Assembly (NCBI GenBank): GCA_030770425.1
Contig: JASJFT010000025.1
Location: 248,001 to 312,000, forward strand
From: Darksidea phi
Taxonomy: Eukaryota; Ascomycota; Dothideomycetes; Pleosporales; Lentitheciaceae
Length of the DNA: 64,000 nucleotides
Direction of reading: 5' to 3'
Position numbers and translations under genes: made by a program
Notes under the pieces: model-generated
What the model saw: the letters and a program-made list of their open reading frames with translations, nothing else
The model's database searches: none
What the model was told of the DNA's origin: nothing
In this document: positions 23,079-34,204 of the stretch, one piece after another
Layout of the letters: the number at the start of each line of letters is the position of its first letter
How positions within the stretch are numbered: position 1 is the stretch's first letter

Positions 23079-23882
23079 ATGCACTGCCTCATCTCACTTT
23101 CCCTCCTCGCCGCGTCGACGGCCGCTGTCTCCTTTCCCAAGCGGGACGACCTCCCTCCCTCTTCTTCCATCCCAACAGGGTGGGAATACAACGGTTGTTA
23201 CACTGATGACGTTAGCCGCCGTGAACTGTCTGCCGACTTTTACTATGACCTGGGCACCAATACCGTAAAAGCTGAGTCCTGCATCGCGTACTGTAGTGGA
23301 AAGGGCTATGCCGTTGCTGGTCTCGAATACGGTGACGAATGTGTTCGTTGACTCTCTTGACCTCACTGTTACCTAAGCTGACATGTAGTTCAGTACTGTG
23401 GCCCGAAAATCCCCAAGCAGTCTGGCACGACTGGCTGCAACATGGGTTGTGCCGGTGACTCCACTCAGGCCTGCGGTGGACCTATTCGCCTTACGGTCTA
23501 CACAAACTTCACGACGAACCCAGGCCCCGATGGTTGGAGATCGCTCGGTTGCTACACGGACAATGTTAGAGCTCGCACTCTGTCGCACCTTGAGCAGGTG
23601 CCTCGCGGCTCTAACGCTATGACACCCGAGGCTTGCACGTCGACTTGCGCAGGCCTCAGTTACAAGTATGCCGGTGTTGAATGTATGTACCTCGTCCCGT
23701 CTCTTCCAGGACGTTTGCTAACTCAATTGAAAGACGCCGGCGAATGCTTTTGCGGCAACGATATCGCTAATGGCGCCACACTCTCTACTGTTGGAGGTTG
23801 CTCTATGACTTGCAAAGGCGATGGTCAGCAACTTTGCGGTGGCCCCAACCGCATTAATCTCTACGAAGCTACCGCTGTTTAG
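23079..23882 (+). CDS. Secreted protein with two WSC domains
   Basis: Predicted extracellular carbohydrate-binding protein. Three exons (23079-23342, 23394-23682, 23734-23882) give 233 residues. An N-terminal signal peptide is visible (MHCLISLSLLAASTAAVS). WSC domain 1 begins GWEYNGCYTDD and contains ESCIAYCSGKGYAVAGLEYGDECYCGP, then CNMGCAGDSTQACGGP. Domain 2 begins GWRSLGCYTDN and contains CTSTCAGLSYKYAGVEYAGECFCGN and CSMTCKGDGQQLCGGP. Cysteine spacing matches the family in both. The second intron is 51 nt and in frame, but splicing is needed to give EYAGECFCG. The first intron uses a GTTCGT donor. The frame reopens after the TAG at 23880 for 34 more codons (acidic EPTDDEDTEVDDEP), so the protein may be truncated. 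Confidence 0.88.
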
Positions 23883-24562
23883 GAGCCCACGGATGATGAG
23901 GACACTGAAGTCGATGATGAGCCTACTGTGACCCTGACCCTCCGTCAACGCCCCATCAACAAAGTGAACTCAGCTACAATTATATAATAAAAAGCCATTG
24001 TGCCTCTGGTTTGAATTTCGTATCACAGCTCGGGAATATGGTGTTTCAGTATATTATTCTAGTGTATAATATAATCTCATTCCTGACTGTTCAAAAGACG
24101 GCTTCTCGGGGTCTTTTAGCTGATGAAGTGGATGGAGTAGTTAAAGAGGGTACGCCCACAGTTTACTTCGGCCTCACTGTACATAGGATATACAGTGATG
24201 CGGAAAGAATTCGTCCGGTGTGGTCTTGAACTCGAAAACTAGTGACTCGACTAGGAAAGGTGCAGCCTCGGTCGCGACCTCGGCCGTATTTTCCAGGCTT
24301 GCAATTGGCCAGTTAGGCGATGTACGAAATGTGGGGGTATCACCGGCCACCTCCACCGGCGCCGCGACCTCGACCGGTACATACAAATCCGATCTCATCT
24401 GCGAGAATAAGAACAACGGGTTTCCTTGAGCTTATGATGTCTTTCTTTCGTCCATTTCTCTTTCCCTGGCGAGCCAGTCACTCCTCCTACTATCGCTTGC
24501 ATCCTAATTCATTTGTACCAAAATACGAACCCTGATCGGACTTTAAGCCATCTGTCGCAAAA
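23883..24562. other. Intergenic between WSC protein and AIF-like gene
   Basis: Begins with the in-frame post-TAG extension to 23987. Around 24260-24390 there is ACCTCGACCGG-like repetitive GC-rich sequence, open on both strands without identifiable domains. Confidence 0.45.
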
Positions 24563-25819
24563 ATGGCAGGATCAACTTCCCCCAAAAAGAATATTGTCGT
24601 CCTCGGCGGCTCGTATGGCGGCATGTCAGTAGCACATTATGTCCTCAAACATGCCATTCCCGTTCTACCGGGGAAAGAATCGTACCAGGTCATCATCATC
24701 AGCTCCGCATCGCAAGCCATGTGTCGCCCGGCTTGTCCCCGCGCACTGATATCGGACGATATGTTCCCGCAAGAGAAGCTTTTCGTTAGTATATCCAAGC
24801 AGTTTGAGCAGTATCTGACGGACAATTTTCGCTTTGTTCATGGTTCAGCGACAGCGGTGGACCACAATACGCGGACTGTGAGTGTAGGGTTGAAAACAGG
24901 CGAGACTGAAACGCTCAACTTCCATGCACTTGTTGTCGCGACGGGTGCTTCCACGCCGTCGCCGCTTCTGGGACTGAACCGCGACGAGGTGTTCTTGAAA
25001 GAGGCATGGGCCGAGTTCCGTTTGGCGCTAGCGACGTCAAAGCGCATTGTCATCGCAGGTGGAGGACCCGCAGGCGTTGAGACGGCGGGTGAGCTTGGAG
25101 AATATTTGAACGGCCGTGCTGGATTCCTTAGCTCGAAGCTTGAAAACCCCAAAGTCTCAATCACGGTTGTTACAGCTGGTTCGAATATCCTACCTGCTTT
25201 ACGACCCTCTCTCGCAAAGACGGCCGAGCAATACCTCGCCAAAGTAGGCGTCACGGTAGTCAGGAACACGCGTGTAAAGAGTGTAAGCCCGCGAAATGCA
25301 GGAGCGGACATCAATAGTCTCACCTCTAGGGCAACCCTCACCTTAAGCAATGGTCAAACCATCGAAGCCGACATCTTCATTCCCGCAACGGGCATGACAC
25401 CGAACACTTCATATCTCGCCCCCTCTCTCCTGACCTCAACCGGTCAAGTCAACACCAACCCTTCCACCCTCCGTGTAGATGCAACAGGTCCCCGCATCTA
25501 CGCCGTCGGCGACGCATCTTCCAGCGCCCGCCCCGCCGTCCACAATATCCTCGCCCAAGTTCCCATTCTCGGTGCAAACCTCAAACGCGATCTTTTGCTC
25601 GCTGCCGGCAAGTCTGAAAGCGAAGTTGGCGCAGAGAAGGTGTTCGAGGAGGACAAAAGGGAGACACAGATGGTGCCTATTGGGAAGAGTAAGGGAGTTG
25701 GCGCCGCCATGGGTTGGAAGCTGCCCAGCTGGATGGTTTGGGCTATCAAGGGGAGGGATTACTGGCTTTGGACGACGGGGGGACTTTGGAGTGGCAAACA
25801 ATGGGCTAAGGAGACATAG
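24563..25819 (+). CDS. AIF/AMID-like FAD-dependent oxidoreductase
   Basis: Single-exon gene, 418 residues, of the pyridine-nucleotide-disulphide oxidoreductase class related to AIFM2/AMID (FAD-dependent NAD(P)H oxidoreductases, often linked to mitochondria or lipid-quinone reduction). FAD-binding Rossmann motif is NIVVLGGSYGGMSVA near residue 10. The NAD(P)H-binding motif is IVIAGGGPAGVETAGEL near 168. The ATG motif VVATGASTPSP is near 127 and the C-terminal FAD motif is PRIYAVGDASS near 310. No redox-active CxxxxC pair is present, which fits AMID-type rather than disulphide reductases. No clear mitochondrial presequence or transmembrane helix at the N-terminus. The physiological substrate is unknown. 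Confidence 0.87.
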   Translation: MAGSTSPKKNIVVLGGSYGGMSVAHYVLKHAIPVLPGKESYQVIIISSASQAMCRPACPRALISDDMFPQEKLFVSISKQFEQYLTDNFRFVHGSATAVDHNTRTVSVGLKTGETETLNFHALVVATGASTPSPLLGLNRDEVFLKEAWAEFRLALATSKRIVIAGGGPAGVETAGELGEYLNGRAGFLSSKLENPKVSITVVTAGSNILPALRPSLAKTAEQYLAKVGVTVVRNTRVKSVSPRNAGADINSLTSRATLTLSNGQTIEADIFIPATGMTPNTSYLAPSLLTSTGQVNTNPSTLRVDATGPRIYAVGDASSSARPAVHNILAQVPILGANLKRDLLLAAGKSESEVGAEKVFEEDKRETQMVPIGKSKGVGAAMGWKLPSWMVWAIKGRDYWLWTTGGLWSGKQWAKET

Positions 25820-26196
25820 TGATGCGAACGTTTGGGCAAGTCGGGAAGAAAGCGATACTCTCAGAACAATTGATAATAGCATCGCCTATCGGCATTTCCC
25901 TTGAACTAGAGCTGCTGCGTTTACAGTTTAGCGCAAAGCTCGGGCTGGTAAATAGATGTGGCCAGGGCGCCAACGTTCGGCTTGTATAATGCCTCGACAC
26001 AAGTCTGAATACACCTCGCAAGCGGAACATGAGCTTATACACGTGTTCAATCAACGTCCTTAAGTATTGGGTCTCACATCGTGCTCTTTATTAGGTTGGC
26101 GCTATACGCCCATCGGTATGTATTCCGCGAGGAAAACTAAGATGCACATTCTAGTAACGTAACCGCTTGCTCGGTCAGACGCGGGAAGGCTAGCCA
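25820..26196. other. Intergenic, convergent 3' regions
   Basis: 377 bp between the AIF-like gene and the F-box gene. No feature seen. Confidence 0.5.
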
Positions 26197-27716
26197 TCAA
26201 CAACGTCGACTAGAACGAGATAGTCGCGGACCCTTATATTCCCGAGCTTCGTCGAGCAGCTGCTTGATTTTTGCCGTAAGGATCGCCTTTCGCTCGTAGC
26301 AGTTCTTCACATCTTCATCCGTGTCTAGCCCACTGTCTTCAGAGTCACCCTCGTCATCGGCGTCCGCACCCTCCACGTTTTCCTTGTCTGTCATCTTGCG
26401 ATTTCGTGTTGCTAGCTTTCTCTCGTACTTCTTCCAAGGTGTGAGGCGTGATTCTAGATACCGTCTTGCCTTCGCGGAACTAATGACTTCAAGCTCCGTG
26501 ATTCCCTTGAATTTCGACAGAATCTTGAACCCAGGTATGAATGCGACGCTCCGTCTCGCTTTCCTCGGCAAGCTGCGCTCGTTGATGCGAAGAGTCAATG
26601 ACCGCAGTCTCTCGCTTTCACCCAGTAGACGAAATGCGCTCTCAACATCCTTCTGCTTCTGATAATGCCGCTTGACCTCGACCTGAAGTTCTATTCGAGC
26701 AAGGTACCGCAGGTTGTTCCCGATGTTGTGCAGCCAGGGTTTCCACGCAAATGTGTCGTCAGCCTCGAAAACGAAAGTGTTCTCACTGTAAAACACTTCT
26801 CTACCCAAGTTGTGCAGGAGTTTGTTCGTACGGAGACTGGCGAGGAGCTCGGAATTTGGAGGTAGCATCCAGTATTCGTCATGGTTGTCAGCCAACGGAG
26901 CTAGTAGTGTAGATGGCTTGAGCACGACTGCCGTAGTCTTGGAGAGATATCGTTCGATTCGTAGTTTTCCGTTGATTTTCAGTACGTTTCGAAGGATCTT
27001 GACGAGGATCTCGGCTGGCAGCGATGTGAGATTCGGTCCGCTTCCAGCTTCACGAGGTAGATCGGAGCTCGAAGCAATCAAGTACTTCGATCGAAAGATG
27101 TGGTTCTCTTGGCCCGGTGGCAGATGGTATCGATCGTCCTGCCTGCCCCTATACTTGTCGATTAATGGAAAGTGTTGTGAAGTGAATAGTCGAGGGGTTT
27201 GGTGTCATATCCTATGTAGGCATTATGCAAAACGTGACTGACCCTCCCTGGAAGGCGTCTATGGTAAAGGGTCCCCGAAGCATAACCCCGAATTGCATCT
27301 TCGATGGTTTGGTCTCTGTAATATACGAAGTGATGGATGATCCATCGACAGATATCGGCAGCCGTTCCGGTGCGATCGGGCTGGGTAAGGAGCGCTAATG
27401 TGACTAACTGGGTATCGTTGAAGTGAGGTGGGTGGTGGCCATGGCTGAGAGCGTTGAGGAAGTCTCGGTGTAGAGGTGTGTTCGGGTTGACGAGTTGAGC
27501 GTGGAAAGTGGGTTCCCACCTGCAGTTTGCGGGACTAGCGTACCAAAGGCCGGGAAATATTCCTCTGAGAGTTGGTGCCTTTTTGTCGTTGTCTTCAATC
27601 TGATAAGTGCCGTCAGTTTTTGTGAGCTGCACTGTGGGCTTTAGGTCTTCTGGCGACAAGGTCTCCTCCGCTTCGGTTTGGGGCCGGTGGACAGACGGAG
27701 CCGAAGCCGAACCCAT
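26197..27716 (-). CDS. Winged-helix (forkhead-like) - F-box fusion protein
   Basis: Modelled as exon 1 27716-27243 and exon 2 27138-26197 (471 residues). Exon 1 starts MGSASAPSVHRPQ. It carries NDTQLVTLALLTQPDR, then TAADICRWIIHHFVYYRDQTIEDAIRGY, a pattern like the forkhead core (helix, WI-x-FPYYR, IR helix). Exon 2 supplies DDRYHLPPGQENHIF, then an F-box (LTSLPAEILVKILRNVL), a helical body and an acidic/Lys-rich tail. The join is inferred for two reasons. The F-box frame has no ATG before the F-box. Also, the HLPPG segment follows a winged helix in the paralogous gene at 45047-47008. Acceptor could instead be at 27153. Possible role: ubiquitin-ligase adaptor with a DNA- or protein-binding head. 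If the join is wrong, these are two partial genes. Confidence 0.65.
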
Positions 27717-28352
27717 AGTTGAGATGTGGATGAGTGAAGGAAATGCCAGCGTTTCGTGTTGGGAGTCGCGGATTATAAATCGAACGGCCGTGCCGTCAAA
27801 AGAAACGAAGTAATTGAGTCTAACGCGTCAGGCTAGGACATGTCTCTGAACCAAATTAGGCCGCAGTGCAAGCAAACAGTCACCTCGCTATGTCGACGTA
27901 TTGCAGGCGTAATTCTCATACACACTGCCTAAATGTATTGATCACGTGTGTGAATTCGTGAAGCTGTACAGTCTTAACCCTTAAACTGATGCATACGCCT
28001 TCACCACGTTCTTCGGTTTTTGAGACTGATAAGTCCGACTCTCCAAAAGGAGAGGTACGCGACTCTGTTCACCGGGCGGGCTTTTCTGGAATTCAGCAAC
28101 GCCTTTCTGGTGATCGGTAGTAGGTTGAGGGTGAGATTCTTCTATATGAGATTTGTTTTATTGTTTCGGCATCGCTATCCTTTCACTTTCGTGTCGCTCT
28201 TGATCGAACACGGCGCGACGTAGCGCTACAATTGGTTAGTGGGGAAATTGGGCGTACACTGTATGAATTGTGTTCGTTAATAACCGAGACGGAGTTTTTC
28301 GAAAGCGAGTTGGAGCTACATGACTTGACTTCCCAGAATACTTTTCCTTGCC
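27717..28352. other. Intergenic upstream of the winged-helix/F-box gene
   Basis: About 0.6 kb containing its promoter and the 3' region of the FAH-family gene. No supported ORF, RNA gene or repeat. Confidence 0.5.
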
Positions 28353-29351
28353 TCAAGCATATTCCACAGTATTCCGTAGCGTGCCGACAGCATCGATGTT
28401 CACTTCAACCACATCTCCGGGCTTCAAGAACTGTGGGTTCTTCATCGCATATCCAACACCTACCTCATTGATTAGTGATGACATCAGCCACAGCAATCCT
28501 TTCGTTGAGTCACTTACCGGAAGGCGTGCCCGTCATGATGACAGTTCCCCTCTTCAAAGTAGTTCCCTGACTACAATAGCTCACAATAGTCGGGATCTTG
28601 AAGCAAAAATCATCAATCGTCTCACTCTGCCTCACATCGCCATTAACAATCGTCTTCAGCCATAGCTTAGCGGGATCTGGGATAACCTCCGTGCTCACTA
28701 TCTGCGGACCAAGCGGTGCATACGTGTCAAAACCTTTGCTGAAATTCCACTGAGGTACTGTGCCTGCGAGCTTGGGGTCGCGTTGCAGCTTGCGCGATGA
28801 AACGTCATTACCACAGAGATAGCCGCCGATGTAGGAGTAGGCGTCTGATTCCGGGACATTCAGGGCGTCCCGAGAGATGATAAAGCAGAGTTCGCCCTCA
28901 TAATCGGCTTGCTCGTCTTGCGCTATCTTAGGGACAATGATGGCGGCGCCATGGTCGTTCAAGCACGTGTTCGCTTTGATAAAGGTTGATGGATAAGGCG
29001 GTAATGTCCTTCCACCTTCCTCGACTGCATCCTAATCAGCTCCTAGCCAATCGGTGAGATCTGGAGAACCATACTGTGCTTCTTGAAATTCAGACCAATG
29101 CACCGTATGATGGGTACGTCCTCCGTGGTTACAGGCCCCAACAGCTTCTTCACCGCGACTTCTTCATTCGTTACTTTCGTGGCCGGATCGAAAATGTCAT
29201 TGTTTGCAACCTCAATCACCTTTGCCTTCAAGCCCGTTTGTTCTGTGGTGCTGCCCACGTCAAAGTCCGGTGATGGCAGAATCGGCTCCCCGCGAAGGAC
29301 TTTCCCATCGGTAGATTCGAAGCGGATGAGGCGTTTCCAAGACGGCGGCAT
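28353..29351 (-). CDS. Fumarylacetoacetate hydrolase (FAH) family protein, likely fumaryl/maleylpyruvate hydrolase
   Basis: Metal-dependent C-C hydrolase. Three exons (29351-29075, 29024-28518, 28459-28353) give 296 residues starting MPPSWKRLIRFES. Core motifs: IRCIGLNFKKHIEEGGRTLPPYP, FIKANTCLN, then DYEGELCFII (two metal-ligand glutamates) and YLCGNDVSSRKLQ (metal-ligand aspartate), QWNFSKGFDTYAPLGP and IMTGTPSGVGYAM. Exon joins fall inside GLNF..H|IEEGG and TPSG|VGY, both conserved. The frame is open upstream of the chosen start, but the family normally begins at MxxWxRLIRF. In this cluster the natural substrate would be fumarylpyruvate or maleylpyruvate, giving pyruvate plus fumarate or maleate; substrate is inferred from neighbours. 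Confidence 0.9.
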
Positions 29352-29826
29352 CGTAATCAAAACCCAATGTTGGACAGCTACGAAGATGTGCTCGAGGAAA
29401 ATCAGGTGTGAGGATCTGTAGAAGCAGATCGTCAACACATATGAGGCAAAGGCAATGGCAATATCGGACTGGGCAAGTGGGGAAGGCCGGCATGCGGAGG
29501 CAGAATTAGAGCCGGATAGCATCTCGGCACATCATTGGCCGAAACTCATCGTACCTCAACATTCGTATCCGGGAAGAACATGGACAAGGCGGCTCGGAGC
29601 ATCGATAATTGATGGACTCACCGGGAATTACTTGTGTAGGGGATGTTCGATAGAAGGTTCAGGCTCGAAGCTGGCTGCTGCGCATGTGTTTGGATGTCTT
29701 TGTATCGTGCAACACAACTTGTACGAAACACTATCTAGGTAACATCAACAGAGAACCCCTACCGTATCTCAAGGGTAGGATGCAAAAGACGCTCCTTTCT
29801 CCATCGGGCTCGGCATTTGAAAAATG
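29352..29826. other. Intergenic between FAH gene and regulator gene
   Basis: 475 bp serving as the FAH promoter and the regulator's 3' region. Contains CCGGCATGCGG near 29487 (everted CGG half-sites), too weak to assign. Confidence 0.45.
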
Positions 29827-31474
29827 CTACCCGACTAGAGAAGCAGCAAGCATCACAAGACTGCCAAAACCATCCATCCCGGCACACCATTCTTCCCAAT
29901 GTGCAGTGCTCCTCGACAGCTTTCTAATATCCAAGGACTTATAATGTAGCACCGTATCGCTACAGAATGACTGGTAATCTTCCAGTTTGACCAGTTCACC
30001 GTTTGCAGCCAATGCAAAGGTAGTCTCGCCCTCGGGGTTTTGCTCGCTTTTCGCTTTCCATACGAGCTCGTCGCCTGCTTCCCAAAGCTGTTTCTTCGCC
30101 GGCAGGGGTGCTAGGATCAAGTCGTTTCGCTGCTCGCACAACGCCGCCGGCTCGAAATGGACTAGCATGTTCACAACTCGATAGAGCACGGCTAATCTTC
30201 GACTTGATTCCGCAAAAAGCCACTCTTTCCAGCCAGTTTTGAGGCCGTAGGCAGACAGCGCAGACTGCGGGGTCCACAAGGTGTCACTACAGACGGTCTG
30301 CTTGGCTATGATCTATATCACGCCTTTAGCGTCAAGATCAAAAGAACAAAGCGGGAGCTAGACATACGGTCACCGTTCCTAGTAACAAGACATCAAAGTT
30401 GTTGTGATCTGTCTCGCCTTCGCACAACCTAATGAGGACGTAGATGGAGAGGGCTTGCATAGCAGCAAGAAGTCCCCATCTGTTCAAACGCTAAAACTCT
30501 CATTAGCTCTTTCCGGCTAACTTTCTAGAACTAATCGAAATGACAACGTACCTCTTCACGCAAGCGTTCACACTCCATCCGCACATTTTTCCAGAATAGC
30601 TTCCGGCTTCCTTTCACGCCGCTACTGATCATATGCACTAAACTGATGCAGTTGGTGAGTGGTTCCATTTGGACATCCTCCTCATCTGAAGAAACCAACC
30701 GCGGATGAATGAAGGGTGGAAGCGTGTTGTCGCGCAGCATCATCTGGGGATAAGATTTGAGAGTGTGGAGTATAAGGTCGGCGGTTCTCTTCCTCCCAGT
30801 CATCATGTTTGGTCGTAGCATAAGGGCTCGGCGAGTATAGATCGACGGTGTTGGCGGTATTGATGTATTGAGAGAAGAGATGGCTCGTTGTATTTGAGAC
30901 GTCTGTTCAGTCAAAGGCGACGAGTGACGAAACAAGGATGACGATCCCGACGGAGTATACTCAACGCTCTCGTCAAACGTCTGCGGGTTCAGAAAGTCGG
31001 CGAAATCGATCTGTGGGTCATTCCAGTCATGATATTCTCCGAGATCCGCGAACGTGACGGCGAGTGCACTATCGGGCAACGTATTGTCATCGTTGCTGGC
31101 TCCATGGTGAATCTCGACGCCAGGAGAATCGGCCACCAGTGCAGGCGCCGTATTCTGCTGTTCGGTCAGCCCTGCATCTCTGCGCGTGTTTGCGGGATAA
31201 TGGCATTCGATGGCCTTGGCTATGCACCTCGAGCATTCAGGCCGCCTGTTGTCACAACGCCCCTTCCCTCTGACACAAGAGATGCATGATCGGGCCCGAT
31301 TGGTGCTACCAGCCTTTCGAGACCGACAGTAGTATCCGTGTCTTTTCAACGTGGACTCTGGAATGCCACAGTATTAGTATAGGCTCGGTAGCGGATGACG
31401 TACAACTCACGCTTATCGAACGGTTTATTGCACTGCCCGCACCGCAAAACAGCCTGCACATCCCTTTCGTACAT
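29827..31474 (-). CDS. Cluster transcription factor with C2H2-like finger plus Zn2Cys6 domain
   Basis: Fungal DNA-binding regulator. Four exons (31474-31411, 31357-30552, 30490-30368, 30312-29827) give 492 residues. The start MYERDVQAVLRCGQC leads into a C2H2-like finger: CGQCNKPFDKQSTLKRHGYYC. Immediately after comes the binuclear zinc cluster: CISCVRGKGRCDNRRPECSRCIAKAIEC (six Cys). This tandem arrangement is a known fungal regulator type. Middle-homology-like segments are RLNRWGLLAAMQALSIYVLIRLCEGET (exon 3) and LSAYGLKTGWKEWLFAESSRRLAVLYRV (exon 4). Exon 3 was placed by homology of the W-x-LLAAMQAL segment. It shares a 424-bp divergent promoter with the SDR gene and probably controls the gentisate cluster; that role is inferred. 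Confidence 0.88.
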
Positions 31475-31771
31475 TTTCGAATTAGACCGGAGTAGATCCA
31501 AGAGAATTGCAAAGTGCAGGTGAAATACTATGCGAATGTGTAGATCAACCATCATTTTGTTGGATGGCATTTGTCAGCGCAGATCCTTCTCTATTGGGAA
31601 TAGTCACCGGGCGGAACAATTTGTAATTACAAGTTGATACCTAAACATTCTATCTGCGTGTAGCATTTTCTGTTGTGCGGAACATCTCGCAAACGTTGCG
31701 TAAGCTTCAATTCCCAGACTCCGGGATTCGTCCAGAGGTTTAGTAGCAAAATGAATTCGGGCGTCCGACCA

Positions 31772-31781
31772 CGGATCTCCG
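31772..31781. promoter_or_regulatory. Candidate Zn2Cys6 operator CGG-N4-CCG
   Basis: CGGATCTCCG, an inverted CGG pair spaced by four bases in the regulator/SDR divergent promoter. Inverted CGG triplets are the general recognition format of Zn2Cys6 proteins. The link to this regulator is inference and such sites can occur by chance. Confidence 0.3.
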
Positions 31782-31807
31782 CCGTTTTTAAGTCATAGCC
31801 TCAGCAG

Positions 31808-31816
31808 TATATAAAG
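31808..31816 (+). promoter_or_regulatory. TATA box of the SDR gene
   Basis: TATATAAAG, a strong match to the TATA consensus, 83 bp upstream of the SDR start codon. Strong TATA elements are typical of inducible catabolic genes. Confidence 0.6.
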
Positions 31817-31898
31817 GTAGGCAACTTCACTTGGAAGCATATTCCTCATCGAACAATCAAACCATCCTTCTCAATCATTCAAACATCGTACAATCACT

Positions 31899-32888
31899 AT
31901 GGCGCCTCCTTTTCCATCTCCAACCTCAACTTGGCACGATAACACCTACCCATCTCTATCCCCTACCCGCCCCGAACTTTCTGCAAAAGGCAAGACCGTG
32001 ATAGTAACAGGAGGAGGTAGTGGCATCGGTGCAGAGACCGCTCGCTACTTCGCCGAAGCAGGCGCATCTCGAATCGGCCTCCTCGGCCGTAGAGAACAGC
32101 CCCTTCTTGACACCAAAGCCTCCATCGAACACAAGTTCCCCAAGGTCGAAGTTATTGTAGCTTCCACCGATGTCACGAACAAGAGCGAAGTGGACGCGGC
32201 TTTTGCCAAGATCGTTGGCGACGGGAAAATCCACGTTCTGGTCAGCGCCGCGGCAATGATAGGTCCCATGGAGCCTGTGAAGGATGTCGATGGCGACAAG
32301 TTCCTCGATGCCGTTCATCAAAATCTCAAAGGGTCGTTGTGGGTTGCACAGGCATTCCTTCGCCACGCAGTGACAGATGCCGTCGCTATCGACGTTTCTT
32401 CGTCCGCTGCACATGTCAATTTTGGTCCTGGGTTCGCTTCCTACTCAGTTGCTAAGCTAGCGGTGGTTCGGCTTTGGGATTCTGTGGCTTTTGCACACCC
32501 GGACATGAGCGTCTTCCATGTCCAGCCTGGAGTTGTGGATACTGCGATGAACAGAGAATCGGGGGGCATCGCTGCACTGGGCTTCGAGGATCACGGTAAG
32601 TGGCAACCTGATTAGCTGTGTGGGTTACCATAAACCTAACTCTGCCAAGTGTCTCTACCAGCGAGCTTCCATGTTTGGCTCGCGAGCCCCGAAGCCCGCT
32701 TCTTAAAGGGGAAGTTTCTCTGGGCAAACTGGGATGTGGATGAACTAAAGGCGCAGGCCAAAGCGATTGAAGCTGGTACGCTATACAATATTGGGCTTGT
32801 TGGATGGCCTTTTTCAGATCCCGGTTACAAGTTTCAGGCCGTCGAGGGTTCGTCGTGGATTCAACGAGGATTCGCACATGGACATTAG
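31899..32888 (+). CDS. Short-chain dehydrogenase/reductase
   Basis: NAD(P)-dependent SDR. Two exons (31899-32595 and 32650-32888; 54-nt intron) give 311 residues. The cofactor motif is VIVTGGGSGIGAETARYF (TGxxxGxG) near residue 35. The NAG-type motif is VLVSAAAMIG (reads SAAA instead of NAGx), with the catalytic region IDVSSSAAH and YSVAK (Tyr-x-x-x-Lys). The last third has WDVDELKAQAKAIEAGTLYNIGLVGW. The ~25-residue N-terminus before the Rossmann fold is Pro/Ser/Thr-rich. The divergent promoter is shared with the cluster regulator, so it is probably co-regulated. A step in the gentisate route is not obvious; it may act on an alcohol or aldehyde precursor. Substrate unknown. Confidence 0.88.
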
Positions 32889-33039
32889 TAGACGAGTGTA
32901 CTCTTGATTAAGCTGTTGGAATAGTATAGAAATTGCTTTAAGATATTTAACACTCAGCTAGTGTTAATAGAACCACTATGAGCACATAGAAGAGAACCGT
33001 ACGGTAAATTGCTGTCATCCCTTCCTCCACTCTACATCT

Positions 33040-34204
33040 CTACGTCGTAAGCCTCTCTGTATCCATACCCTCCCATCTATAGAATCCCAATGCCTCGATC
33101 ATTGGCCGATCATCAAAGCGATACAGATACACCGTCTCATCAGATCCGGCAAAATGCTGATACCGGTACCAGGAAGGAACGCAAAATGTATCGCCCTGCT
33201 TCCATTCAAACGTTTCTTCGTTGACGATGGATTTACCGCATCCGGAGATGACATGGTAGACGCATGATGTTGTTTCGCGCCGTGATTGTGAGGATTTGCC
33301 GGCGAAGATGCGCTCAGCGGAGGGGCTGAGGGTTTTGCTCACTGATCTGGATCAGCCCATCATTGCTGCAAATACGATAGGGGAAGGGCTCACCATAACC
33401 TCCATCGGCCTTCCTATACTCTTTCATGGCCCAATCATCTGTTTCTTTGTCTAACCTTGCCTGCATTTCCGCCCACGGAAATACAATCGGACTCTCGCTC
33501 GACTCTACATCCACAGCCGGGTATCTCTTCTCCTTGAAATGCTCCACAAAGTGCACAGGAAAGAACTGGAAGAGCGGTAAATCCAATGCATCCAACCATA
33601 TCATCGGCCCCGAGCCATCTTTTCCATGATCATGCCTAATGACAAAGAGTACTAGTCAGCATATGTCTCATTTAGCATTGCGCTTATGGATTCCTTACCA
33701 GTTCCAGGTTGGTGTGAGGATCACGTCGCCGCGGTTCATCTTGATGCGCTTGCCGTGGACCGCGGTGAAGCCCCCAGAGCCTTCGATGACAAAGCGCATA
33801 GCGAAGGCAGTATGGCGATGAGCAGGGGCTGTTTCATAAGGCATGACGAGTTGGAGACCCGCGTAGAGGGTGTCTGTTGTGTAAGGTCCTTCTGCTTAAT
33901 TGTCAGCCATTTCGCACATTTCGATGCCATTGCTCAAGCGCAAACAAATCGGCGCACCTCTTTCGGGATTGATCAACATCAACACTCTTCTCTCAGCGTC
34001 CTTCTCCTTTACTAGTTCTCCAGATCGTACAAGATACGGCCGTACGTCATCGTAGCGCCATATATGTGGTATGCACTTCGGATTGGGCTGTGGAGGATTG
34101 AATTTGACCATCTGAGGCCATAGGGGTACGGCGTTGTGTTCCGAAGCTCCGCTAATCACATCATCGATGGTTTCGATCTTCTCGTGGGCGCCGTTTGCGG
34201 TCAT
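33040..34204 (-). CDS. Gentisate 1,2-dioxygenase-like cupin
   Basis: Bicupin Fe(II) ring-cleavage dioxygenase, expected to open gentisate (2,5-dihydroxybenzoate) to maleylpyruvate. Four exons (34204-33958, 33891-33699, 33635-33394, 33341-33040) give 327 residues. N-terminus [16 protein letters not shown]. Recognisable blocks: [38 protein letters not shown], then the first cupin [21 protein letters not shown] (His-x-His iron ligands) with [18 protein letters not shown]. The second cupin contains [12 protein letters not shown] and [12 protein letters not shown]. Family length is 340-380, so it is slightly short. The related 1-hydroxy-2-naphthoate or salicylate dioxygenases cannot be excluded. 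Divergent with the FAD monooxygenase over 392 bp, supporting a joint pathway. Confidence 0.88.

Larger units (their letters stand above)
31475..31898. promoter_or_regulatory. Divergent promoter of regulator and SDR genes
   Basis: 424-bp intergenic segment between two cluster genes reading outward. It contains a TATA element (31808-31816) facing the SDR and an inverted CGG-N4-CCG site (31772-31781), a format bound by Zn2Cys6 dimers. Confidence 0.5.

Noticed and set aside
24174..24416. 80-codon minus-strand frame with repeated VEVA motifs
   Set aside because: Simple-sequence DNA open on both strands; no start context or domain.
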